DNA from: an uncultured Acetatifactor sp.
GTDB taxonomy: Bacteria; Bacillota; Clostridia; Lachnospirales; Lachnospiraceae
Direction: 5' to 3'
DNA: 17,557 bases
Assembly: GCA_910589655.1 (NCBI GenBank)
Contig: CAJUTJ010000086.1
Location: 1 to 17,557 of the forward strand
Shown one piece after another: positions 5,608-12,827 of this stretch (position 1 is the stretch's first letter; every line of letters begins with the position of its first letter). The notes beneath the pieces are model-generated. The model made no database searches. It saw only the letters and a program-made list of their open reading frames with translations, and was not told the origin of the DNA. Position numbers and translations under genes: made by a program.

Positions 5608-6546
5608 CTAACGCTTGTTCTTCCTGTCGTCTCCCACACAGTCCGATTCCTTTTTGGCAAGCTTCATCAGTTTCGTGTGCTGCTGATTGTCCTTAAAACG
5701 GTCTTCTTCCGTATAGTTTTCCCTGATTTCCTGAATCATGTCAAAATACTCCGTCTCTTGAGCATACATCCAGAAAAACTCTTTGTACAATATATCCTCG
5801 AAATGCCAAGGCTTGAACGCCAGATTGTAATGTATCAGCTTGACGTTTTCCGTCTTGATCTTCGGATCCGGTATGGGCATCCTGTTCCATTCCCTCCCGA
5901 AAATCTTTACTCTTCCCTTACACATCCTATTCAGATAATCCTGATCCTGCGCCACGGAAAACCGGATTTTATCCAGCATATAAATAAATTTTTCCTGAAA
6001 TTTGAATTTCCGCAGCTGATCCAGATTCATCAGCAGTATACCCGCATTAAAGTATCTCCGGTAATCCGCCACACCTACCACCTTTTCCACGTAGGTTTGG
6101 AACACTTCGTTAAATTGAATCACGTCATCCGGCGCCGCCGCCACCAGATTATCCTCCATCTCCAGATTGTAGAGATCTGCTATATCATCCAATATCACTA
6201 TATCGCTGTCCAGATACAGAACCTTGTCATATTGAGGATACAAATTAGGTAAAAACAATCTGAAATATGTGGTTTTGGAGTAATAGTCCCTTGTATACAG
6301 TTTATCTTTCACCTTCTGGATATAATAGTTCAAATCCACAAATTCTATATCCACATTGCTTCTCTCATATTTGGAAATCTTTTTCTTGTTTTCGGCGCTG
6401 ATATCCGTATTTAAAACTTTGATCAAATATTGGTTCCCCGGAGTAGAATTGTCAATTAAGGACTGAATCGCCACTGCCAGAAAAGGACAGTAACCGTCAT
6501 CTACCGCGAAAAAAATGGGAATTTCCCTGCTTTTATTATTTGCCAT
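5608..6546 (-). CDS. GT8-family glycosyltransferase, copy 1
   Basis: A 312-residue retaining glycosyltransferase of family GT8, which transfers a sugar (commonly glucose or galactose) from a UDP-sugar with a metal ion. The N-terminal nucleotide-binding start is PIFFAVDDGYCPFLAVAIQS (10-29). The DxD motif is YLDSDIVIL (111-119; Asp113 and Asp115), then YFNAGILLMN (165-174), AQDQDYLNRMC (199-209) and LIHYNLAFKPW (237-247). All hallmark blocks are present. I start at the ATG at 6544-6546, which has AGAGGA upstream and begins the conserved fold; the longer open frame runs into repeat sequence. The C-terminal tail is highly charged and probably interfacial. Downstream are two PlsC-like acyltransferases. 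Confidence 0.88.
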   Translation of the reverse strand: MANNKSREIPIFFAVDDGYCPFLAVAIQSLIDNSTPGNQYLIKVLNTDISAENKKKISKYERSNVDIEFVDLNYYIQKVKDKLYTRDYYSKTTYFRLFLPNLYPQYDKVLYLDSDIVILDDIADLYNLEMEDNLVAAAPDDVIQFNEVFQTYVEKVVGVADYRRYFNAGILLMNLDQLRKFKFQEKFIYMLDKIRFSVAQDQDYLNRMCKGRVKIFGREWNRMPIPDPKIKTENVKLIHYNLAFKPWHFEDILYKEFFWMYAQETEYFDMIQEIRENYTEEDRFKDNQQHTKLMKLAKKESDCVGDDRKNKR

Positions 6547-6639
6547 CTCAATCCTCTTTCCTGCGCTGCCCTGAGAGACTCCCCCTCCGCCTCTGTTCAT
6601 TGCGCTATTTCGTTTTGATTCCTTGGTACTATTATCCCC

Positions 6640-6977
6640 TTCACACTTCCAAACATGCCGCCATCGGCGGCACAAACAATTTATGAACTGGTGCAAGTCC
6701 GTAAGAATCCGCCCGCGGATTCTTACAACTGCTTTAGCAGTTTGGGAAGAAGCTCTGCCCCGCAGAGCGTGAAATCACTTAGCGAGGTCTTTGCGAGCTT
6801 AGTGATTTCCTTCACACTTCCAAACATGCCGACACAGTCGGCACAAACAATCAATAAATCGGTGCAAGTCCGTAAGAATCGCTGAGGCGATTCTTACGTG
6901 TGAAGAAGCTCTGCTCCGCAGAGCGTGAAATCACTTAGCGAGGTCTTTCCGAGCTTAGTGATTTCCTTCACACTTCC
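6640..6977. repeat. Tandem modular palindromic repeat cassette A
   Basis: Two related units (starting with TTCACACTTCC at 6640 and 6811; a third partial at 6967) fill the gap between the two GT8 genes. Unit 1 has hairpins TGCCGCC-ATC-GGCGGCA (6656-6672), GTAAGAATCCGC-CC-GCGGATTCTTAC (6701-6726), AACTGCT-TT-AGCAGTT (6727-6742), GCTCTGC-CCC-GCAGAGC (6752-6768) and a long stem closed by GAAATCACT/AGTGATTTC (6771-6809). Unit 2 repeats the order but lacks the AACTGC module, and its stems differ while still pairing (TGCCGA/TCGGCA; GTAAGAATCGC/GCGATTCTTAC). The stop codon of GT8 copy 2 (6968-6970) falls in the terminal TTCACACTTCC motif. No ORF or transposase is present. Confidence 0.85.
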
Positions 6978-7780
6978 TTCAGGCGAAGATATTCTTCCAA
7001 ATCCGCGTCGAAGGTATGGCAGTTCAAATACTTGTGAATCTCTTCCACCTGCCATTGCTTGTAATTTTCTGTGTGAGGAAAGGGTCTGAACATCAGCCTC
7101 TTACAGAAATGGCACACAATAGTGTCCTTTCTGTCAAATTTAGATTGCTCGTTAAATCTTCTGGGAAGCAGCTTTTTCTTAGTGGTGGATTTAAAAATTG
7201 CCGTCTGGTCTGCAAAAAGCATCTTCTTTGTACGAATTCTCTCCCTTGCTTTACCCAGCAATCCGGAATAGCGGATCTTCCCGATATTGAGCAGCAGCAT
7301 TCCCGCATTGAAATAATCCGGCCGAATCAGCCAGCAGCCGTATTTTTCCTTGACTGCCGCATATTCCACATCGGATATATCAATATCGTAAAGCTCCTTA
7401 ATGTCACCCGCAATCATAATATCCATATCCAGATATAAGATTTTGTCGGGAATTCCCGGTGTCACATCCGCCAGAAGCCTCAGTAAAGTATAGGGTGTGC
7501 AGTATGCTCCCTCATTTATACATTGGTGAAACGCCATCTCATATAAATGGGTCACGTCCAGTCTTGTCACCTTATTCTCAGGATTCTTGCCCTGTATTAC
7601 CTTTTCCAGAAAATCCGTCTGCGCTTCCGTGATACAGACATAATCAGGGCTGAGACGCTGAAGATCCATGGTCATAATAAAAACATGGACGGCCTCCTTC
7701 GTCCTGTTTGTCATGGAGATCAACAGGGTCAGCGCCCCGTCAAATACTTTTTCATTGCCACACAGCAGCAGATTTATCAT
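6968..7780 (-). CDS. GT8-family glycosyltransferase, copy 2
   Basis: A 270-residue GT8 glycosyltransferase. It opens INLLLCGNEKVFDGALTLL (2-20), has the DxD site ILYLDMDIMIAG (114-125; Asp118 and Asp120), PDYFNAGMLLLNIG (154-167), the FADQTAIF block (189-196) and IVCHFCKRLMFRPF near the C-terminus (221-234). It is about 40 residues shorter than copy 1 and only distantly similar, so the two probably add different sugars or act on different acceptors. I choose the ATG at 7778-7780, where the conserved fold begins and GGGAG lies 10 bases upstream; an in-frame ATG at 7832-7834 would add 18 residues and cannot be excluded. The last codons and stop lie in repeat cassette A. Confidence 0.85.
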   Translation of the reverse strand: MINLLLCGNEKVFDGALTLLISMTNRTKEAVHVFIMTMDLQRLSPDYVCITEAQTDFLEKVIQGKNPENKVTRLDVTHLYEMAFHQCINEGAYCTPYTLLRLLADVTPGIPDKILYLDMDIMIAGDIKELYDIDISDVEYAAVKEKYGCWLIRPDYFNAGMLLLNIGKIRYSGLLGKARERIRTKKMLFADQTAIFKSTTKKKLLPRRFNEQSKFDRKDTIVCHFCKRLMFRPFPHTENYKQWQVEEIHKYLNCHTFDADLEEYLRLKEV

Positions 7781-7834
7781 AATATGTGTTCTCCCATCCT
7801 CCGGCAGCGCCTCGAAAACAACGCTAACCTCCAT

Positions 7835-7935
7835 GATTCCGCTCTGCGGAATCTCTAACCAAGATGAAAAACGCCTGTTTTTTGCGTTTTTCGGCGTGAA
7901 ACTTAGTACTTCTTCCGCGAAGCAGCCTTTGCTGC
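7835..7935. repeat. Cluster of hairpins between the small gene and GT8 copy 2
   Basis: Three short palindromes lie in the gap: GATTCCGC-TCT-GCGGAATC (7835-7853), GAAAAACGC/GCGTTTTTC with a 9-base loop (7866-7892) and GCAGC-CTTT-GCTGC (7922-7935). The middle one could act as a weak terminator or processing site on the minus-strand transcript (stem, then TTTTTC). The first lies directly beside the GGAGG at the upstream candidate start of GT8 copy 2. They resemble but do not match the modules of cassette A. Confidence 0.5.
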
Positions 7936-7959
7936 AAGCAGTTAGAAACTCTGCTCACA

Positions 7960-8133
7960 CTATTCCATAATAGAGTACTGCATCCATTCGTAGAGCAGCC
8001 TTGTTCCTTCCGCAATTTCAGGCGGAAGCAGCGCCCTTGCCACCAGTTTCAGCTCTTCTGTCTCCATATCCGTCCTACGCAGATTCGCATAATCTCCGTC
8101 GATACTTACAACAATATACTCAAAACGGTTCAT
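7960..8133 (-). CDS. Conserved-looking small protein of 57 residues
   Basis: A short ORF beginning MNRFEYIVVSIDGDYANLRR and ending LLYEWMQYSIME. It reads as a compact alpha/beta protein: a hydrophobic strand (FEYIVVSIDGDYANL), an acidic helix (DMETEELKLVARALLP), PEIAEGTRLLYEW as a second helix, and no membrane segment. I cannot name a family with confidence. A strong GGAGG (8144-8148) lies upstream, but the best-spaced ATG (8136-8138) starts a two-codon ORF, ATG ATA TGA, whose stop overlaps the ATG of this gene. It sits 30 bases after the 265-residue gene and before the GT8 genes, so it is probably transcribed with them. Confidence 0.7.
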   Translation of the reverse strand: MNRFEYIVVSIDGDYANLRRTDMETEELKLVARALLPPEIAEGTRLLYEWMQYSIME

Positions 8134-8163
8134 ATCATTTTAACCTCCATGCTTTTCCTCTTT

Positions 8164-8961
8164 TTACATTTCCACGCCCACTGCAAAGAGGGCAGGTAAA
8201 AACATAAAGTTCTCTCCCTTTCCCAAGGGCATATGAATGAAATGAGATTCCGGGTCCACTGCAAGCCAGTCTTTTATTACTTGGGACTCTCTATCAGGAT
8301 CTCCCTGTACATTTACAAATGTCTTAGGTTCCTCGAAATAGGAAAACAATATATTCTCATGAAGCGCAATGGATTGATATTTATCTCCGGTCAAAAGCCC
8401 CTCATCCACAATAGCTTTGTGAAAGTATGTGTAGCTGAACAGTTTATCATCCCTTAAAAAAGCAATTCTGCCCCTTCGTTTTTCCGGTACCGCCGCGCGC
8501 TTCCATTGTTCCGTGCTCTCCGGTACGCTGTGATAATAAATATGGTACATATGCACCCATAATCGGTAACTTTTCTGTCCCGGCCATACTTGGAGGTAAG
8601 CAGCCAAAGGTTCCAGAAGTTCCTCCGGTCTCAGGCAGGTGAGCTGTACATCTTCCCCTGACTCCGGCAGCACCGGACGCCCCGATACAGCCACATCCCG
8701 CATTGCTGCCGCAGACTCTGCCGGGGATGTCCCTTCCGCTATTGCAATGGGTTCCGTCACCGCCAAGGGTTCTCCTATGGCCTCATAGTAAAAAAACAGC
8801 ATTCTGCCGCTCCGATACAGTGCTGCAGTCAGCGCCTTTCCGTCTGCCTGCGCCCGTCGGACATTATGTACACACGCCTGCACCGCATCTTCCAGCTCGT
8901 CGGCAGAATAATCTTCCTTCAATTGTCCCCGGTAATGCAACCTGTAAATTTTAGACGCCAT
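8164..8961 (-). CDS. Unrecognised 265-residue cytoplasmic protein
   Basis: I do not recognise a family. No signal peptide or membrane segment is seen, so it is probably cytoplasmic. It looks two-part. Residues 1-65 form an alpha/beta unit (KIYRLHYRGQL, helix ELEDAVQACVHNVRRAQ, ALYRSGRMLFFYYEAIG). An Ala/Glu/Pro-rich linker covers about 66-125. A C-terminal domain is rich in aromatics and His (RLWVHMYHIYYHSVPESTEQ 133-152, RIAFLRDDKLFSYTYFHKAI 165-184, NILFSYFEEPKTF 203-215, SHFIHMPLGKGENFMFLP 239-256). The motif layout hints at a ligand-binding fold, but that is a guess. AGGAGG precedes the ATG, and a consensus-like promoter lies at 9041-9069. It may head the operon that continues to the GT8 and acyltransferase genes. 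Confidence 0.75.
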   Translation of the reverse strand: MASKIYRLHYRGQLKEDYSADELEDAVQACVHNVRRAQADGKALTAALYRSGRMLFFYYEAIGEPLAVTEPIAIAEGTSPAESAAAMRDVAVSGRPVLPESGEDVQLTCLRPEELLEPLAAYLQVWPGQKSYRLWVHMYHIYYHSVPESTEQWKRAAVPEKRRGRIAFLRDDKLFSYTYFHKAIVDEGLLTGDKYQSIALHENILFSYFEEPKTFVNVQGDPDRESQVIKDWLAVDPESHFIHMPLGKGENFMFLPALFAVGVEM

Positions 8962-9040
8962 TTAAATACCTCCTGATAGACTGCCATGCCTATCCGCATT
9001 TGCTATTTCGCTTTTCATTGGAAAAATATGGTCTTTAATT

Positions 9041-9069
9041 ACAATACATGGTTTTCAAAACTATGTCAA
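9041..9069 (-). promoter_or_regulatory. Strong sigmaA promoter for the 265-residue gene
   Basis: A perfect -35 TTGACA (9064-9069) and a -10 TATTGT (9041-9046) are spaced exactly 17 bases on the minus strand. The expected transcript starts near 9034 and has a roughly 70-base leader before the start codon at 8961. The remainder of 8962-9304 holds no gene I can support; a small palindrome CACGC/GCGTG lies at about 9102-9118. Confidence 0.75.
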
Positions 9070-9298
9070 GCAGTGTATTGATTCTGTTTCCTGATAAATA
9101 TCACGCAGAAGCAGCGTGAAAACATCTCCGGCGACAGCGAGTGAACAGCAGCCTCATCCCTGCCGTTTCCGGTGAAGCCATAAAAATACCTCCCAAGCAG
9201 ATTTTGGTTATTTCCATTTGTCTACTTAAGAGGTATCATATTAGATTTCCAAACCGGTAAAAAAGCAGCCTCTTGGATTTCCTTATGCCGTTATTGAC

Positions 9299-9314
9299 CG
9301 CTTATTAATAAGCG
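9299..9314. repeat. 16-bp perfect palindrome across the groEL stop codon
   Basis: CGCTTATTAATAAGCG is fully self-complementary and contains the groEL stop codon (9305-9307). No U-rich tract follows immediately, so it is not a standard terminator. It may protect or process the mRNA end, or be chance. I found no clear intrinsic terminator downstream of groEL. Confidence 0.45.
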
Positions 9315-10927
9315 CCCATTCCGGGACCGCCTGCAGGCATAGCCGGAGTGTCTTCTTTAATATTTGCAACGACGCTCTCTGTTGTAAGCAAGGTGCTTGC
9401 CACACTGGTTGCGTTCTGTAATGCGCTTCTGGTAACTTTCGCAGGATCCAAGATACCTGCCTTAACCATATCCACATACTCTTCCTTCAATGCGTCAAAG
9501 CCTACGCCGGCCTCGGACTCACTCACCTTATTGATAATAACATTACCCTCAAGACCCGCGTTAGCCGCAATATGGAACAGAGGGGACTCCAAAGCTTTCA
9601 GCACAATATTAGCGCCTGTCTTCTCATCACCTTCCATAGTCTCAGCCAGCTTTGCAACTTCCTTTGCAGCGTGAATATATGCGGAACCGCCGCCGCAGAT
9701 AATGCCTTCTTCCACAGCCGCTCTGGTAGCTGCCAGCGCATCCTCCATGCGGAGCTTTGCTTCCTTCATCTCCGTCTCGGTAGCAGCGCCCACGCGGATA
9801 ACCGCTACGCCGCCGGCAAGCTTAGCCAGTCTCTCCTGAAGCTTCTCTCTGTCGAAGTCGGAAGTAGTCTCTTCAATCTGCATCTTAATCTGTGCGATTC
9901 TGGACTGAATCGCTTCTTTTTCGCCTTCACCGTCAACGATTACGGTGTTCTCCTTCTGAACTTTAACGGACTTTGCATGGCCCAGCATATCCAGAGTGGT
10001 ATCCTTCAGCTCATAGCCAAGCTCGGAGCTGATTACGGTACCGCCGGTAAGAATAGCAATATCCTCCAGCATAGCCTTTCTTCTGTCGCCGTAGCCGGGA
10101 GCCTTTACAGCCACTACATTGAAAGTACCGCGCAGCTTATTTACGATCAGTGTGGTCAGAGCCTCTCCTTCCACATCCTCGGCAATGATCAACAGCTTAG
10201 CGCCGGACTGAACCACCTGCTCCAGCAGAGGCAGAATCTCCTGAATATTGGAAATCTTTTTGTCCGTAATCAAAATGCAGGGGTTATCGAGAACCGCTTC
10301 CATCTTGTCCATATCCGTTGCCATATATGCAGAGATATAACCTCTGTCAAACTGCATACCTTCTACCAGATCCAGCTCGGTCTGCATGGTCTTAGACTCT
10401 TCGATGGTGATAACACCGTCACCGCTGACTTTTTCCATTGCGTCCGCAACCAGCTGTCCTACTTCGTCATCCCCTGCGGAAATAGCGGCCACTCTCGCAA
10501 TATGCTCCTTGCCGTTTACCTTCTGGCTCATCTTGGAAATGGCCTCAACAGCACAGTCGGTAGCCTTTTTCATACCTTTTCTCAGGATAATGGGATTTGC
10601 GCCTGCCGCAAGATTCTTCATGCCCGCATTGATCATCGCCTGAGCCAGAACGGTTGCGGTGGTAGTACCGTCACCTGCCACGTCATTGGTCTTGGTAGCC
10701 ACTTCCTTCACCAGCTGGGCGCCCATATTTTCGAATGCGTCCTCCAGCTCGATCTCCTTTGCGATGGTAACGCCGTCGTTGGTGATCAGGGGAGCGCCGA
10801 AAGACTTATCCAATACTACGTTTCTTCCTTTGGGTCCAAGGGTTACTCTGACGGTATCTGCCAGCTGGTTTACACCGGACTCTAATGCTGCACGGGCTTC
10901 CGCACCATATTTAATCTCTTTTGCCAT
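9305..10927 (-). CDS. groEL: Chaperonin GroEL (Hsp60)
   Basis: The 540-residue 60-kDa chaperonin forms double heptameric rings and folds client proteins with ATP and GroES in the cytoplasm. The N-terminus MAKEIKYGAEARAALESGVN, the VRVTLGPKGRNVVLDKSFG block (26-44), the nucleotide-binding GDGTTT (85-90), the apical-domain YISAYMATD and the late IICGGGSAYIHAA region are all typical. The C-terminus ends PAMPAGGPGMGAY, a short variant of the GGM tail. The ATG at 10925-10927 has GGAGG 9 bases upstream; an ATG five codons earlier is not at a ribosome site. It lies 67 bases after groES in the CIRCE-controlled operon. Full length with no lesion. Confidence 0.99.
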   Translation of the reverse strand: MAKEIKYGAEARAALESGVNQLADTVRVTLGPKGRNVVLDKSFGAPLITNDGVTIAKEIELEDAFENMGAQLVKEVATKTNDVAGDGTTTATVLAQAMINAGMKNLAAGANPIILRKGMKKATDCAVEAISKMSQKVNGKEHIARVAAISAGDDEVGQLVADAMEKVSGDGVITIEESKTMQTELDLVEGMQFDRGYISAYMATDMDKMEAVLDNPCILITDKKISNIQEILPLLEQVVQSGAKLLIIAEDVEGEALTTLIVNKLRGTFNVVAVKAPGYGDRRKAMLEDIAILTGGTVISSELGYELKDTTLDMLGHAKSVKVQKENTVIVDGEGEKEAIQSRIAQIKMQIEETTSDFDREKLQERLAKLAGGVAVIRVGAATETEMKEAKLRMEDALAATRAAVEEGIICGGGSAYIHAAKEVAKLAETMEGDEKTGANIVLKALESPLFHIAANAGLEGNVIINKVSESEAGVGFDALKEEYVDMVKAGILDPAKVTRSALQNATSVASTLLTTESVVANIKEDTPAMPAGGPGMGAY

Positions 10928-10994
10928 AATGATTGCCTCCATATCATGTTAATTTTGATTTGTTCTGCTTCCGCTATGCTGCGGACCGCATATA

Positions 10995-11282
10995 TTACTC
11001 GATAACTGCCAAAATATCATTCTGCTTTACAATGATGAGCTCTTCATCGCCTTCCAGCTTTACACTGGTTCCTGAATATTTGGAGAAAATAACGTTATCT
11101 CCGACTTTTACTTCCATCTTTACTTCCTTACCGTCAACCACTCCGCCGGGGCCTACTGCAACCACCTCTGCCTGCTGGGGCTTTTCCTTATTCTGGCCGG
11201 GAAGAACAATACCGGATTTGGTAGTCTCCTCAGCCTCCAACTGCTTTAAAACAACTCTGTCACCTAAAGGCACTAATTTCAT
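10995..11282 (-). CDS. groES: Co-chaperonin GroES (Hsp10)
   Basis: A 95-residue co-chaperonin that caps the GroEL ring during ATP-driven folding. It starts MKLVPLGDRVVLKQLEAEET, carries the mobile loop with the IVL tripeptide that binds GroEL (TTKSGIVLPGQ, residues 20-30), the conserved VVAVGPGG turn, VKVGDNVIFSKYSGT and the C-terminal LIIVKQNDILAVIE. Length is normal. GGAGG lies 8 bases before the ATG at 11280-11282, which fits better than an ATG six codons upstream. It is first in the groESL operon behind CIRCE. Confidence 0.98.
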   Translation of the reverse strand: MKLVPLGDRVVLKQLEAEETTKSGIVLPGQNKEKPQQAEVVAVGPGGVVDGKEVKMEVKVGDNVIFSKYSGTSVKLEGDEELIIVKQNDILAVIE

Positions 11283-11320
11283 GATATTTACCTCCTGCAC
11301 TTACTTTATTTTCTAATTTA

Positions 11321-11347
11321 TTAGCACTCACAAATATTGAGTGCTAA
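11321..11347. promoter_or_regulatory. CIRCE operator (HrcA binding site)
   Basis: TTAGCACTC, 9 bases, GAGTGCTAA: an exact match to the CIRCE inverted repeat. It sits between the groESL promoter and the groES ribosome site, so HrcA bound here would repress groESL until heat or misfolded protein titrates GroEL from HrcA. Confidence 0.97.
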
Positions 11348-11359
11348 TCACTAAAACAT

Positions 11360-11388
11360 ATATTAGTTTTATATGTAGAAGTTGGCAA
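11360..11388 (-). promoter_or_regulatory. groESL promoter
   Basis: TTGCCA (11383-11388), 17 bases, TAATAT (11360-11365) on the minus strand. The expected start is near 11353, placing CIRCE in the first 35 transcribed bases. The remaining AT-rich stretch to 11517 shows no gene and no clear terminator for the ABC operon ending at 11518. Confidence 0.75.
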
Positions 11389-11517
11389 ACATATTCACGG
11401 CTGTATAAATTAATTTATCTATCATTTTCTATTGTTTATCTCTTTTTTACTCTCTTTTTCATATGTGATTGATAAATACAAGATTTAATATTTACTTTAT
11501 AAACAGTTTCTATTTAT

Positions 11518-12177
11518 TTATAATTTACCGGATTGCGAAGGTGACGCCGTAAATCTGCCCTGATCCATTTCATATACGGTATCACACAAAACAGCAATAT
11601 CTTCTTTATTATGGCTGGCAAGTATAATTGTTTTTCCCTCTCTTTTACATTCCAGCAGAATGTTCCGTACATCCTTTACACCCTGATTGTCAAGTCCGTT
11701 CATCGGCTCGTCTAGGATGAGAATGTCCGGATTTTCCATGATTGCCTGTGCGATTCCGAGCCTCTGCCTCATGCCCAGTGAATACTTTCCGACCTTTTTA
11801 CGGCTGTCGGGATCTAAGCCCACCCGCTCCATGCTCTCCCTAATCCGCTCCCTGCCAATCCTTTTACGGATGGATGCCAGATATTCCAAATTTTTATACC
11901 CTGTATACCGGCTCAGAAATCCGGGATTCTCAATAATTATCCCCATGTTATCCGCAAAATCAATATCTTTTCCGATCTCTTTCCCCCCTACGACCACTCT
12001 GCCGTCCGTAGGTTTTATATAGCCGATCATTGTCTTAAACAAAACCGTCTTGCCGGAACCGTTCCTGCCTATAATGCCGTAAATATTTCCTGATTCGAAA
12101 CGGACATTTATATGATCAAGGGCAACCACATCTCCAAACCTTTTTGTCACATTTTCCACACGAATAACTGCTTCCAT
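11518..12177 (-). CDS. ABC transporter ATPase, BcrA/LanF type
   Basis: A 219-residue ATPase with Walker A GRNGSGKT (37-44), signature SLGMRQRLG (133-141), Walker B ILILDEP (152-158) and switch His in LASHN (His189). The position of the usual Q-loop reads IIENPGFLSRYTGYKNLEYL, with Glu83 in place of Gln. That Glu (E-loop) is known from LanF-type lantibiotic immunity and some BcrA-like ATPases. It is the last gene of a cluster with three small membrane proteins, so it should power export of, or protection from, an antimicrobial peptide. An AAAGGG ribosome site precedes the ATG, 20 bases after the preceding stop codon. The C-terminal part after the fold is short. Confidence 0.9.
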   Translation of the reverse strand: MEAVIRVENVTKRFGDVVALDHINVRFESGNIYGIIGRNGSGKTVLFKTMIGYIKPTDGRVVVGGKEIGKDIDFADNMGIIIENPGFLSRYTGYKNLEYLASIRKRIGRERIRESMERVGLDPDSRKKVGKYSLGMRQRLGIAQAIMENPDILILDEPMNGLDNQGVKDVRNILLECKREGKTIILASHNKEDIAVLCDTVYEMDQGRFTASPSQSGKL

Positions 12178-12197
12178 CTATATAGCCCTTTCTTTTT

Positions 12198-12827
12198 TCA
12201 AATAATATTTGTACTCTTTTTCAAGTAATTCCGGCCGATGCAAAAACTGACTGCCGACACCCCGATTTCTGCCGCTATCACTGTCCCAACCGGAAATCCG
12301 CCCGTTTCCCACCAACTGCTCCGCAGATACATTCCCCACATCCCGTACATCGCATGGGAAGCCTTGCAAATCCGAAAGCCGATGATAAATGTCACCCCTT
12401 CCAGCAAAAGCAGCGCTCCCGGAACAAAACGCCTGACAGGAAACAATTCCAACAGGCCAAACAACGCTGCCATGCTGATAATATGCACCAGCCACAATAC
12501 ACTGCTCTTTAAAACAAGCTCCACGGAGAGAACCGATATTCTCCCTACGGCAATATCATAGAGCAAAGCGTCAAGCAGCAGCAATATCGCCGTATATATG
12601 CCCCACGCCACCCATTTTGTAAAATGCCTTTTCCACCAGTTTAAAATCGTTCCGTAACGATACAGGATCAATATTTCTGCTTTTTTATTTCTTTCTGCAC
12701 GAAATCCCATTACAAGCAGAAAAATGCCAACGGGAAAAAGCCATTGTCCAAACGGCACCAGCGGTATGGCGCCAAAGCAATCCTCTGAAATTCCGGCAAA
12801 CAGCCTGATAAACATACTTTCTGACAT
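12198..12827 (-). CDS. ABC transporter membrane subunit 3
   Basis: A 209-residue membrane protein with about five to six hydrophobic segments (including WLFPVGIFLLVMGF, WGIYTAILLLLDALLYDIAV, LWLVHIISMAALFGLLELF and VGTVIAAEIGVSAVSFCIG). It is shorter than the other two membrane subunits, and no sequence motif identifies a substrate. It starts at an ATG that shares one base with the TAA stop of subunit 2 (TAATG), a strong sign of translational coupling. The ATPase follows after 20 bases. The length and layout resemble accessory permeases of lantibiotic or bacitracin exporters. Confidence 0.75.
   Translation of the reverse strand: MSESMFIRLFAGISEDCFGAIPLVPFGQWLFPVGIFLLVMGFRAERNKKAEILILYRYGTILNWWKRHFTKWVAWGIYTAILLLLDALLYDIAVGRISVLSVELVLKSSVLWLVHIISMAALFGLLELFPVRRFVPGALLLLEGVTFIIGFRICKASHAMYGMWGMYLRSSWWETGGFPVGTVIAAEIGVSAVSFCIGRNYLKKSTNII

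Noticed and set aside
6640..6977. CRISPR array
   Set aside because: The units are about 156 and 171 bases, internally palindromic and without short direct repeats and unique spacers; no cas genes are present.
7781..7834. N-terminal extension of GT8 copy 2 from the ATG at 7834
   Set aside because: The conserved fold starts at MINLLLCGNEK; the GGAGG near 7834 lies inside that longer start rather than before it. Kept only as an alternative.
9572..10885. Long 437-codon open frame opposite groEL on the plus strand
   Set aside because: It is the antisense shadow of a highly conserved, codon-biased gene, with no ribosome site and low-complexity, Cys- and His-rich translation.
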